NCBI RefSeq assembly: GCF_001039355.2
Contig: NW_019773847.1
Location: forward strand, 714,970-778,969
DNA: 64,000 bases
Source of the DNA: Lingula anatina
Lineage: Eukaryota > Brachiopoda > Lingulata > Lingulida > Lingulidae
Direction: 5' to 3'
Shown here piece by piece: positions 12,901-24,562 of this stretch. The position numbers and the translations under genes were made by a program. Every line of letters begins with the position of its first letter. Positions within the stretch are counted from its first letter, which is position 1. The notes under the pieces are model-generated. The model was not told where the DNA came from, ran no database searches, and saw only the letters and a program-made list of their open reading frames with translations.

Positions 12901-15900
12901 AATCATACTGAACATCAACAATTTCAGTCTCCCAATCTTCTGTGGGTTCAATGATATTGTAACTGCCTGTGTATACAGAAGCACTATGTGAGGATTTAGG
13001 TTGCCTTATATCTGCAGCCAAGGTAACTCCTGGTTGGTTCTCTGGACAAGTTGACCTATCCGGGTAGTTGGACTGCATCAAGATTGGCTGGGCGTTATTC
13101 AGATCTGTATCCTGCCAGGCGGCTGCAGCACAGGCACCATCTTCATCACTGAAAGAAGAAAATTTTTAAGTCATATGAATTATCTTTCCCGAGACAATGT
13201 TGTAAAACACTATCGTTTTTTTCCATATTATTCAGACAATCTCATTTACCCAATGAAATATTTTTAAAGAAATCTTTATGTCACCAACTAATTCAAAAAA
13301 TTATACCTGCTTAATTTTTTGGTAAGACCATGTCTAAAAGGTGGCAGTGAATCATGGTTGACCAATGCAGCTTTAAAGTCCACTTTCTCAGTCGCTGTTT
13401 TGTTTATATCAGCTTCATAGCTTTGCCCTTGAAAATGCTCCTGCTCACCAGTCTGATCTGAATTACAATAAATAAATAAATAATATATAAATAAATATAG
13501 TTGAAATGTTTAACAAAACGTAACATTGCTGTGAAGGTCTATATAATACAGCAATATATAGGCTTAAATACAAGGACAAAAAAATAAAAATAAAAGCATC
13601 ACAAAAAATTTCAAATTTTGAATTAAGCCTGTATTTTAGCCCACCAGGGTCATTCAGCAGTTTCAAAAAGACAAGTTGCTCCGTTTTAAAAGGTATCTTG
13701 GTAAAAAAAAAAAAAAATTCTGCATGACAACAGCCAAGTGAGAGACTTATGATAATGGCAAAATATACAGGTACAACACTATCTGAACTTGAAAACAATG
13801 CAACCTTACTTAAACAGCTTTCCACTAACCATCACACTAAGAAAATGCTTAAACCTGGAAAATAAAGACACCAAGGATGACAAAAGAAAGAATCATTACA
13901 AATGTGGTCAAATATTATGTTGTCGTACCTTCTCTATAATAAGAGATGTGTCTCCTTTCATGGAATATCACAGCTGGACCACATGCTTGCTGTTTTTCAC
14001 TAAAATAAATCATATTGCAAGTGCATTAGAAAAACAAGCACTTCTTTATAGCAGTTTTTAAATCATTTTCAGCAAGACAGGAAGTGACAAAATGTCAAAC
14101 ATGCACAGTTTCAATTAAAAACACATACAGCTTCAATTCAAACCTCTCTTCTGAATTTGGTTATTATTCCAGAAAATTGGATGAAAAAATAAATCAAAAT
14201 ATTTCATAACACAATTTTTCACCCAGATTGACCTCACCTACTCTCATCATCAACATACCCTGGTTCTAATTCTTTCTTCTTATCAAGCTCAGCCTTCTGT
14301 CCATGTCCATCATACCTATGCCATGCCTCTTCCTCCTCCATCCGAGCTGTCTGCAAGCTCAGTGCCAGGGCCTTCATCAGCATCTCGGCTTCTTCTGTTT
14401 GACTCTTTGGCTGCAACTCATTCACGACTGACTGTTTCCTTTTTCTCTCTTCCCAGTAGTTGGTATTTGGTACAAACATGGAGGAAGCAGTTTGCTGTTG
14501 CCATGGGTCTGTGAATATTTCATACACACAATATTTATCAATCTATTACTTTCAAGCTCTAAGAATATAAATCTGAAGTATATTGGAATGATATAAACTT
14601 CAATAATTGCTTTTCACATAATATTTAAAGAAAATTTTGCTTTTTGTTGGTGCAAAACATGTGTTATGAAATTAGAAAGTTGGTTGAAATACTTTTCCTA
14701 AATGTCCAATTTGTCTTTTCCCTTTGATACACAGTCTCCAAACTTATTTTTTACTTTACATTCTATAATTTTGTATTGTCCAATTATCTTCACAGTCACA
14801 ATTATACCTTTCTTTTCAGATTCCCAAACACCGTCATGATCTTCTGAATAGGTGTACATATCCTCTGGACAATTGGAGTCTTCTCTATATGATGTATCCA
14901 ATGGTTTCCAATGAGAGTTTTTGCCCTTAGTCCTCAATTGTGACCTTAAATACACATTAAAGATCTAGAGCACTACAGGGAAGAATGTTAAAAAACCATG
15001 AGCCACATTCTACACTCATCTGGGACTTGGAAACACTTCAATTTGGTTGTTTTCCTCAGGCTTTTTATCTTCCTCAAATAAGTTTTTTCAGACAAATGAT
15101 ACTTTTCTCAATGCACCGAGGTTTCTATTAAGAACAGTCTTCCTTACTTTTCCTTTTTCTCTTTCTTCCTTGCCCCTCCAAACCCATCCTGGCTGGTGTC
15201 AGCAAAGTCGGCCTTCCTGTACGCAGTGGTGGTAAGGAACCCTTGCTGCTGTTGTGCTGTATTTTCACATTCTTTCTGCTGTTCTTTCTGTTTGAGATTG
15301 CCAAGAACTTTGTAGAATTCAGCCTGAAAAACAAGCTCCACATGTTGACCTCTTTTGTTTCTCACACTTTTACTTTATGTGAAATTAAAATCTGTGATGA
15401 AACAGTTAATTTCAAGTTTACAGATTGGTTAAAAAGCACTGAACAAGAATTATGAGCAACTATATTAACATTTTTTTCATGTATTAACAGCCGTGAAAAA
15501 GGTAATTTGTTTGCAACAATATAATATAATTGTGTGGATGAAAAAAGGAATAGCCAAAAATTGTAAACATTTATAATCATTCTTCTCAAAGTCAACTTTT
15601 ACCTCCTTTTCTGCCCTCAACCTATCCAGTTCCTCCTGGTGTGCTTTAGACTCTTCCCTCTCCAGCCGCCATTTTTCTTGGCGTATCTGCTGTTCCGTGT
15701 GGCGTTTGGGCTGAGTTTCCACCCACTCATGGTACTGTTGGAGATGTTTGCCTAGCAACACGTTTTGTGTGTTGTTTTTTCTCGATTCATTGGCAGATAT
15801 ACTGGCTGTATGATCCTAGAAGTTATATTTCTTAAAATGTTTACTGTGGTATGTATTTCAGGACTCATGCTGGTGGTGCTAATTTACTTGTATTTGCTTG

Positions 15901-18900
15901 GATGAGGCAGTTTTTAGGAAAGATAAATAATGTCACCAGGCAATTGCATTTCCTTGTTATACAATTTCTTTCTATTCAAATTGTTAAGCTTAAAGGGATA
16001 ATAACTCTTTGTATGAGATCTATATTTCACAATAAAAACATTGTGAATAACTCCTAGAAATATAATATATTCTGTTTTACCACAAAAACGGCAGTTATAG
16101 CTATTATTCTGATATCTGAGCTTGTCTTTAGACCACGTGACCTCCATTGATGGCTATACTCTGCTAAAATCTCTTAAGAGATTTTAACAAAAAACCAAAC
16201 TTTTTAGAAAAAAACCAGGGACTAACTTTGAATGTAAAAATGGATTCATTAACCATTGGTAAGTATGGGAAAATTGTTGTTTACTCCAGCAAAATTCATT
16301 TTTTGGCCGAAACGAAGAGTTATTATCACTTTAAGATGGCTTTTGAGTTTCAACAATATTATTCTTTTACCAAAAAATGGGACATGTTCTTATCCCTCCT
16401 TTGGTCAAGTATTTTTACAAATTCTTTATTTCTCAAGTCAAACATTTGAACAAACCTTGGCTTCCAATTCAGCACCCCAATCTTCTTTTTGTGCCAGGGG
16501 TTGAGTTGGCATCTTCACTTTTTCTTCAACATGGACATAACTCTGTCTTCTGTATCCTTTTGCTTTCTCAAGAAAATCTTTCAGATGCATGTCCCTCTCT
16601 GTCTTTTGGCACAAACGTACCTGGGGTAACTGTTTTAGAGCTGACAACAACATCCACAATCTGCAGTTTACTGGGAGAGGTGGGCGGTTGAACAGGCTTT
16701 GGTTTGTTGCTTTTAAAATGTGACTCTTTCACAGACAGGCGCAGTTGCTCTAGGTTGCTCTCTGCTTCCACTTTTAATTGCTTTTTCTTCACATGAAAAC
16801 AGCAGAATATCAGTCAAAGGTACATTCATAGCACTAAAATATACTGTTAAAATGTTAGTTAGCTCGAAATCACAGAAAACTTACTGAAAATGTTCATGTG
16901 TGCCTAAGGACTATAAATGCAGACACAAGAGATAATAATATATGCTCAATCTGCCAAAATTTAACTCTAAATAGCAGAGTTTACCTTCTCTTTTTGCTTT
17001 TTACGGCTTTCCTTCTTTTTAACCTCTGTATTCTCCACACTTGGTCTTTGCACTGGCCTTTTAGGCTCATCCTGACAGCTGCCTTTAGCTGGGTCATGTT
17101 TGTCTCTCACCCTGAAAAAATCCAGTGGATAAATCTTGAAACTGACACAAGGCCATATAAATTGTAATCATTTATAACATTCAGAATTTATGGATTGCAT
17201 TAGTTAGTTATCATCAAATGCAAATGCTGTCCAGGAAGACTTTCTGTTAGCTGATCATGAGTTTTAAGCAACTAAACAGAAGATCCAGTGTGGGAGGAGA
17301 TTATTTAGTGAGAGAACAGGTGCCCAGGGGTCATCCCACTCTCTGTCAGAGAAGCCAGGGAACAGAGGTACAAAGACTGTCAAACCTGGGAACTTCCTTG
17401 GTTGTATATAGTGAACTGACCATTATCTGACCATTTCAGTGCCATGCTAACACTATTAATACTCCATATGACATTTCTGTTTCACATTCATTTACGATTA
17501 TCATATACAAATTGAATACTTTTTGAATTCATGCATATAGATATATCATCCATATCTATCATAAACGGCATGTTTAACTTTCTTACTGGGTTTCTTTTTT
17601 CTGTTTAACTTTCTCAGTCTCTTTCTCTTGCTCCTTTAAGAGATACTGTTCATTGCTTGCCTTGATTACTTGTCCAATTTTTTCGGCTTCCTAAAATAAT
17701 TTTGAAAGTTCAAAAAATGTAGGATTTTTAGTGTCCATTTAAAAAAACTGCTATCACTTGACAGTTGTAAATTATATTTTAAGAAAATAATATGATATTA
17801 CAGCATTCATGACAACAGTTTTTAAGTGTTACTTGAAACATTGTTTTGATAAAAATATAAAACGCTATGTGAAATTCCAAACATCACTACCAAGGATTCA
17901 TAATCAACAAACCTTCTGTCGCCTCCTTTCTATTTCCAGAAGTGCTTTCTTCGAAGGCATACGTGGTTTCTCTAATGTTGTCTCATTGGATTTTTTAATA
18001 GCTTTCTGTAAAGAAAAGAAATATTTTTCAAATCATGTTATCCACTTGGTGTCTGCCCTATGCCAACATGGCTACCTTACATTCCATACAATAGCCCTTT
18101 GTGGTTTTCCATACAAACTTCACCAAATACTAAATGACACATTTAATGAATTCCCATTTGCAAACCCATAAAACTGCTTCTCTTCCAGACAAACAGAGTG
18201 ACCGTGCACTAACTTTACAGCACACACCAATAGTCTAGATGTGACATTCTTTATGTGGGTCATCTTTGTTTCATGAATTTCAAGGTCATTATTTATTCAT
18301 TGATGAGAATCTATATGTTACCCGTGTTCTGGTGTTGGGCCTTTTTTTCGGATCTCTCTCCTGTAACCATTCATCAAAAGAATGAAATCTGTGAATCTAA
18401 AAAAAAAAGAGAAATATTTATTATTCAAATTCTGCTAAATAATTTTCCCTATATGATAAAAGCAAAGGCTTCAACCTAATATTTCAACAGATACAAAAAT
18501 TGTTATGTTTAACATAAATATCAGCTAGTTTTAAACCCACCTCTTCCTGAGTTAGTTGTACATCTTCCTCTTCATAAGCCTTCCTTTTCTGTAAAGAGTA
18601 GAGTGAATATTCACCTTAATAAACATGAAATGATTTCCAGAGGATTATCAATATATCATTAAATCTCACCATATAAATAATTCAAGTATTCTACGACAAT
18701 CGTTTCCCACACAGCCAACCAATTTTATAATCAAAATGTACAATAAGTATTAATTTGAGAGAGCTTTCATGAATTTCTAGAAGCATTTTATAAACACTAA
18801 ATATGGATTGTCATACAATCTATAAATATTATGTTACCTCAAACAAGTAAGTGTAAAACTGTTCTTCTTCTTCATCTTCTTTTGTCCATTGATAATACTG

Positions 18901-21900
18901 ACGCTTCTTTTTATTCATAAATCCTGAAACATACACAGTACCCATAAACACAGTTAAACATAGTTAAAATTGTAGATGTGCAAACTTACTTGTTTATTTT
19001 AACACAAAGAAAAGAACTGGGACGTGTAGCAAAGTCATTACTGGCAAAAAAAGTCTGATTTCAAAATATTTTCATTTCAGTAAAATGAAAATTAACACAC
19101 TTGCTAATACAATATTCAATTTTACTTACTCCTTTGCATTACTTTTTCTTCAAGAGTTTCAAAAAACAGCTCCATCTACAATATAAAAATTAAATTTTCA
19201 AAGTTGAGATGTATAAAAATTGTATTACATTACTACACACCTGATTGTAATCCACATAAATTGTTACTACAGCAAAGATGCAATCCCCTTCAATTCCTCA
19301 ATTCGAACAAATGTTCTTCACTCAATCTTCTACTTTTAGAGAAATGTGTGTACGACAAAGCTATTATTTGCGATGTACAATTAAATCTGATCTAGCTTCC
19401 ATCCCAGCATGCTGTCTGACTACAATTAACTCACCACATCCATTCCAATCCAACCCCTCTCTAATATCCCACCCACAAACACTGTAATCAAGGTAAGACT
19501 GTACAATTACCCTGTAGAGAGTTAGTGCGCTAATCTAATCCTAGTCAAGCAGCCTGCTCCATGGTACATCTCTGTATGCTAATTAGTCAATATGTTTAAC
19601 TTTTGCATTTAGTCCATACTTATATTGAAGTTCATCATTTTCAGCAAAAATTTCAAGAACCAAAATTGCTTTTGGTTTTGGGAATTTTCTTTTCTTTAAA
19701 TCTTTTTCAAGGTATTAATACATTAATTCTTGGTATTATTAACAACACATTGTTCTTGGACATATTATTAATCATTTTTGTGCAAATTTATTGAGTAATT
19801 ACCATAAATATTTGAAAATCCCCATTTACATCTCGATTTTTCTTGTTAGTTTTAAGGCCCAAACTGCCTCGATCCATCCCCCACCCCTCTCCTTCCCAGA
19901 GAATGGGTTAATTAAATTGTCTTTCTAAATTAATGCCAGGATTAGTGTGTTGTTCAGGCAAATTAAAATAATGAGTCATGTCAGTGATTACCTGCATAAT
20001 ATACTTACAAAATATGATGACAAAAAATCCTCCTCCTCTTCAAAACTGTCCTCATGTTCACTGTGGCATCCTCCACAATGTTGACAGTGATCTGATGAGG
20101 AAATTATTATTAAATCCTTAGTTAGGAAATTTAAATAGGCTGTTCAAAATATTACTGGAAAGAAAATTAACTTACAAACTTTATTAATAGCATCTGTTTA
20201 TTCATTTCTTTAGTTACTAATTAATGACCACTACAAACAGTACTATCAACCTGACATTAAAAAAAAAACAAAAACAACAACAAATTTTGCACAGTACTTA
20301 TTTCTTTATCAATCTGACAAAAATATAGAATCAAAACAAAAATGGAATTAATAAGAATTAATAAGATGCTCTGAGAAAATCTTATACAATTCTCACTTAA
20401 TTTGAAAATTAAGACCAAATTCAATTGTTGTCTAATATGAAGTGAATGCATTACTAAACCTACGATGATTAGCTGTGGAAAGTTTTTCATATGCCCAGCT
20501 CAGTTCTTGGAACTTTTTAGTGGCCTCTTCATCATCTGGATTCTGTTTCATTTGAAGCAAAAAAAAATGTTGCAAGACATCAATCAACAAGCATAAAAAT
20601 ATCTGTGTTACTTCCCATGTTATGCATCAAATATGACAAGAAAAACAAGGCCAATTGTAATGTATGAGACCTTTAAGTTTCGAAATCCAGTCTGGTTGTG
20701 AATTATAAATACTCAATCAAGAAGAAGCCTGTGTCATGCCTGAAGAGCAGGCAAAATAACAGACACTTCTTAGGCTGGGTTCCCACAGATTTAGATCGAT
20801 CCATCTGGATCGACCTAACTCCCAGGGGGTTCACGCTAAATTGCTGTCAGCTTCCAGGAGCCGAAGGCGCACAAAATTTAATTACCCCCTTACAGCTTTT
20901 AGTAGGCGGGACAGATATTTAAGCCGGTTAAGCTGACAGATATCTAGTGAGACTCCCCAGGGAGATAGATCGATCTAAATATCTATGGGAATGGTCTCTT
21001 AAACAGACACTTCTTTCAATTAACTTGATGGTCTCCCAGGAAATAATAGAGAGTTTCCGTTGCCGGTGAGATACGCCGGCTAGATTAATACGTCATCGGT
21101 ATGTGCGCACTTGTGACGTTCACCGCATTCATATACCGTCGTCCAATCTAGTCTGCGGAATACAAGCGCTCCTATCTAGCCAGTGCGGAAGATTATTGAA
21201 ACTAGTTATTAAAGGTTATGTTTGCTCATTTATATGCCTTATATAATTTTTTACAATAGTTCAAGTGTACGTTCATGCAAGTTTCGACTTTTTAAGCGAG
21301 AGGAGTCGCTAGTTTTGGTTTATCAGGCACGTAGTCGGGGGTTGATCTTACTAACCGCCATATTTGTCGTAAAAAATTGAATTTTTGGGTAATATATGTC
21401 TCCTTTTTCATAAAAAAAGAATCTCCACCTTGGAAATAGATGGCTAAGGGGCCGTATATTGTTAATTATATTGGAATGAGCGGGGCGGGAAGCGCCAGCA
21501 TTCTGGAACTTTACCGGAACGAGAAAAGAGTAGCGCGTTACTAGATACATTTGCACATACGTAACAATCTAGCCGTCGTATCCCAACTGCACCGGAAACT
21601 CTCTATTGATACACAACAGGGACAGCTGCTAGGGTATCCATCATTAGTTCAAAGGGGTATCATTTATCATCAGGACATTAGAGTCCAAAGACCAAAGACT
21701 GACTACTTAATTTTGTAAAATCAAGCACCAAAGAGACACTCCATGACGACCTTATTAAGTGACACATGGCCATCGTTATTTCCAAAAGAGATATGTGGAC
21801 TCTTAGTTAATGTTTTATGCCATGTCTTGTGTACTAGATGTTTGAACAAGTATTTACATATATATATATATATGTTGCATATCTTACACTACTCAGTCAC

Positions 21901-23485
21901 CATACTTTCCATTTCTCATCTAGTTCAAAGCCTGTTGTAAAAGCTTTATATAATTTGTATATTTGTATTGTTTAAAAATGTGCAAAAATAGCCAGACAAG
22001 AAAAAAAAAAACAATTATCATAATTATAACTATATCATATCAAGATTTTGCTTTAGTCTTTGCAGTTTTTGACTTAATCAATAGCAAGTACATGAATCAT
22101 CTGATTTTCCTAATTAGTTATATCATATTTTCTTCTGCATAGGGTGACATCAGGTTGGTTATCCTAGTCTTTTATGTACCTTATCTGGGTGATACTGCAA
22201 TGCCAGCTTTTTATAAGCCTGTTTGATTTCCACTGCAAAAAAGCAACAAAAAAAAATCAATAATCAATATTAATAATAGTTCATGTCAAATTAAAAAAAC
22301 AAACAAACTTAAACTGCATTGACAATTATTTGTTTGTATATTCATTATTTATTTTTGCCATGATTACTTTTCAGGTAGTTCCCATAATTAAATTGATATC
22401 TTCTATATTTGACAACACCTTTTTTAAATGGGTCTTACTGAATTGCACAATATATCATCATTCAATCAAATGAGGGGATAGGGCACTTTAGAGAGAAAAC
22501 CGCTCTTTAAGACTAGGTTCCCACAGATTTAGATCAATCCATCTGAATCTACCCAACTCCCTGAGGGTTCAAGCTACTTTACTGTTAGCTTCCGGGAGCC
22601 AAGCGCGCATAAAAGTTAATTACCCCCTTACAGCTTTTAGTAGGCAGGACAGACATTTAAGCCAGTTAGCTGACAGCAATCTAGTGAGACTCCCCAGGGG
22701 GATAGATCAATCTAAATATCTGTGGGAATGCAGTCTTAAATTGTTGGCTGCAGACAGCCAGAGTTAAAACATCTGTGATCAGTTTACAAAGTGTCCTACT
22801 GTGTAATACAAGATCAAAGACAAGTGGATGAAAGAGCAGGAAGAGCCATGCAGCAAATGCTTTTGTGACAATTTTGATGACCAGAACTAAGAAACGAGAT
22901 CTATATCAAACAAATGCTGTAATTCCCCTCCCATTTACTGTTGAACTATTCTGTTTGTCCCATTGTTTTGAAGTTTAAAATACATAAACAAGAGAGAGAG
23001 AGAGAGAGAGAGAGGAGTGGGGAGGAAAGACGAATGCCAAGCAGGTGATGCCAGGCCATTGTATCCATTTTAGCCAAGTCCACTTTTTCAAAAAGAGAAC
23101 ACCCCTTTTGTCTTGAAATTGCTGGCTACGGGCCTGTTCCATATACTTTTACTGCACTTACTGAGCGTGCGAGCTAAAACGTGGTGGTAAATGAATATTG
23201 AACATTAAAAGAGTACTGGAACTTAGTTATTTGGAGAATGCTACGCCACACCAGTAACTTGAATGACTCGCACAAGAGTTCAGAAGAGTCAGAGGGCCCA
23301 GTGAGACAACATCTAAAATCTGCCATAATTATTTTGTAAAGAAAGAATTCCTGCATGCTGTCGTCATTTGAATGACCGAAAATAGTAATAATTACTGTCC
23401 TGCTGATTAATTCACCTAAACTTGCTGTGTCGTCCAACTCTAATATATCCAGGCACCGCGATCGCTCACTTCCAACTGCCGCCAT
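9920..23485 (-). CDS. Giant J-domain (DNAJ) protein with UIM-like motif and acidic-tryptophan motifs
   Basis: Twenty minus-strand exons: 23416-23485, 22180-22232, 20464-20542, 20009-20091, 19130-19175, 18838-18923, 18541-18588, 18322-18396, 17913-18005, 17587-17690, 16985-17111, 16456-16786, 15603-15815, 15148-15323, 14808-14944, 14242-14508, 13307-13457, 12886-13148, 10373-12690, 9920-10000. Codon phases agree throughout except inside 16456-16786. Total is 4,801 nt, about 1,600 residues. The J domain (residues about 8-65) has the YHPDK loop, so it should stimulate an HSP70. A His/Cys-rich cluster follows, then acidic and Lys/Glu-rich coiled-coil segments. A UIM-like core (LMKALALSL, nt about 14351-14392) suggests ubiquitin binding. 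Three EDW motifs, a disordered Ser/Gln-rich region, a Met/Pro repeat and an Arg/Gly-containing tail complete it. Two junctions (20464, 14242) need GTAGGT donors to keep frame. The start ATG lies in CACGATGGCGGC. J domain plus UIM recalls DNAJB2, but the length and remainder do not match it, so the family is unassigned. Confidence 0.75.
10136..10168. repeat. Poly-C / poly-A low-complexity tract
   Basis: A run of C interrupted by TT and followed by A, in the last intron (10001-10372) of the J-domain gene. Confidence 0.85.
11561..11680 (-). repeat. Coding Met/Pro degenerate repeat
   Basis: On the minus strand this encodes alternating MP, IPAMPMP and SMPMPAMP units in the J-domain protein, followed by an alanine run (about 11465-11480). 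It is a degenerate short-period repeat typical of disordered protein. Confidence 0.8.
11825..12267 (-). repeat. 225-bp in-frame tandem duplication inside the largest J-domain gene exon
   Basis: Units 11825-12042 and 12050-12267 differ at about three positions, and an undetermined base (N) sits at 12044 between them. The 225-base period is 75 codons, so the frame is kept and the protein repeats a 75-residue block containing VTDRNNNGDVQVQQKD. The near-identity implies either a very recent duplication or an assembly error; the N supports the second possibility. Confidence 0.9.
20758..21015. mobile_element. MITE-like inverted-repeat element, copy 1, with flanking 14-base direct repeats
   Basis: The element body is 20772-21001 (230 bp). 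Its ends are inverted: GGTTCCCACAGATTTAGATC on the left, and GATCTAAATATCTATGGGAA on the right, which is nearly its complement. The 14-base direct repeat AACAGACACTTCTT flanks it at 20758-20771 and 21002-21015. There is no coding capacity. It lies in intron 2 of the J-domain gene. A second copy lies at 22507-22739. The long direct repeat is unusual for a DNA transposon. Confidence 0.8.
21045..21607. mobile_element. Non-autonomous DNA transposon with about 42-75 bp terminal inverted repeats
   Basis: The left end begins AATAGAGAGTTTCCG and the right end finishes CGGAAACTCTCTATT. The similarity continues inward through TACGCCGGCTAGATT and, at the other end, its near complement AATCTAGCCGTCGTA, with weaker matches to about 75 bases. 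The inside is CpG-rich compared with its surroundings and has no open frame resembling a transposase. It lies in intron 2 of the J-domain gene, next to the first MITE. Confidence 0.8.
22507..22739. mobile_element. MITE-like inverted-repeat element, copy 2
   Basis: This copy is similar to the element at 20772-21001 along its whole length. It shares the blocks TTAATTACCCCCTTACAGCT and GTGAGACTCCCCAGGG. Its ends are clearer than in copy 1: TTAAGACTAGGTTCCCACAG on the left and CTGTGGGAATGCAGTCTTAA on the right. Both ends finish in TTAA, so a TTAA-type target site is possible. It lies in intron 1 of the J-domain gene. Confidence 0.8.
22991..23014. repeat. (AG)n microsatellite
   Basis: About 12 AG dinucleotides in intron 1 of the J-domain gene. 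Confidence 0.9.
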
Positions 23486-23504
23486 CGTGCACTTGTCATG
23501 TGAC
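23483..23504 (-). promoter_or_regulatory. Start-codon-proximal E-box and YY1-like site of the J-domain gene
   Basis: On the minus strand GTCACATGAC (23495-23504) is a flanked E-box of the USF/MiT-TFE type, nine bases before the ATG. The start itself is in CACGATGGCGGC, which resembles the YY1 site found at many housekeeping-gene starts. Binding is inferred from sequence only. Confidence 0.35.
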
Positions 23505-24152
23505 CTACTTTCGGAAGGATATGCCGCTAGAGGGCGCCTAAGAATACTTACAGTGAGTAGCAGTGAGTAGGTCAAGTCGCTCCTGTTCGGTTGAACTTAC
23601 GCGTGCATTTGACCTATTCAATATAAGGATGAAATCGGTCGAGCTTCATAAATAGTTCATATTTACAGTAAAGTTGCAGTATGGTGCCGTAGAGTGATAA
23701 GGCCAGCATAACTCAAAGTTTTTTTTTAATTTGAACACTGTAGACCAGTGCTGCCAGTGCTGTTTTTTTATGATTATCACCGACTCAAAGACAACAAGGT
23801 GTTTTATGATCCGCAAAGCTGTTTTTTTTTTCATGACAATGACTTCAATGAGAAAGACAAGGGTTGTGTTACATCATGTTGAATACTTAATTTTTGCTAC
23901 TATAATTATTTTACTTTAGTATTAATGAAAAGAATGAAATGATAAGCACTCAATTAAGTGATGTACCTTATCTTAAAGAGAAAAAAAACTAAAACAACAT
24001 AGCATTCATTCCATTGAAACTATTGATCTATGTAAATCAAACTCCGCATGGACTCTTGCTAAATGCAATCAGTTTAACATGTCATCAGTGGTACTGCCCA
24101 CTCTAAGTGCGTCAAGTAAAGTGGAGTTACAGTTGATATCATATTTTCTGTC
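23505..24152. other. Intergenic space between the J-domain gene and PIGF
   Basis: This holds the presumed promoter of the J-domain gene and, at 23965-24078, one copy of a dispersed repeat. The short open frames on both strands are not supported as genes. Confidence 0.5.
23965..24078. repeat. Dispersed repeat pair, copy A
   Basis: It matches 24749-24865 with small differences. Shared blocks include ACCTTATCTTAAAGAGAAAA, CATTCCATTGAAACTA and GACTCTTGCTAAATGCAATC. It lies beyond the likely poly(A) signal of PIGF. Confidence 0.75.
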
Positions 24153-24158
24153 TTTATT
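24153..24158 (-). terminator. Candidate poly(A) signal of PIGF
   Basis: AATAAA on the minus strand about 405 bases after the PIGF stop. I saw no nearer copy. Confidence 0.35.
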
Positions 24159-24562
24159 CTTCTGATTATCAATGAAAAGTTGGTGAAACACAACATTTCA
24201 AAAAAGAATGACACAAAAAATTACCATATCTGATAAAAGTTCATGGGTGAAGGTTATAAAAACTAATAATCCTGAAATCATAGATCAACAAACGCATTGA
24301 GACCATATGAAAAAAATGTTCAAAATAAAGAAATTCCTGAAAGCAGAGATGACCCTAAAATCTTTCACCCATGGTTAAAGCATCTCTGACTTATTTTGAA
24401 CAAAAAGAATATACTGTATTAACAATATAAAACTAGGAAATTACTGTATCAGCCACAATCAGTAGCACATTAAACAAATGTGTCTTGCAGATGGCAAAAC
24501 GTTTTCAAAATGCTTAAGTGCAATTTTTTTTCAATAAATCCTGCAGAATATTCCACTGTCTT

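Noticed and set aside
16568-16620. A short intron separating exon 16621-16786 from a downstream exon
   Set aside because: The donor CAG|GTACGT is good, but any acceptor that restores frame leaves an intron of only about 18-50 bases, which is too short to be convincing. It is recorded as a frame conflict instead.
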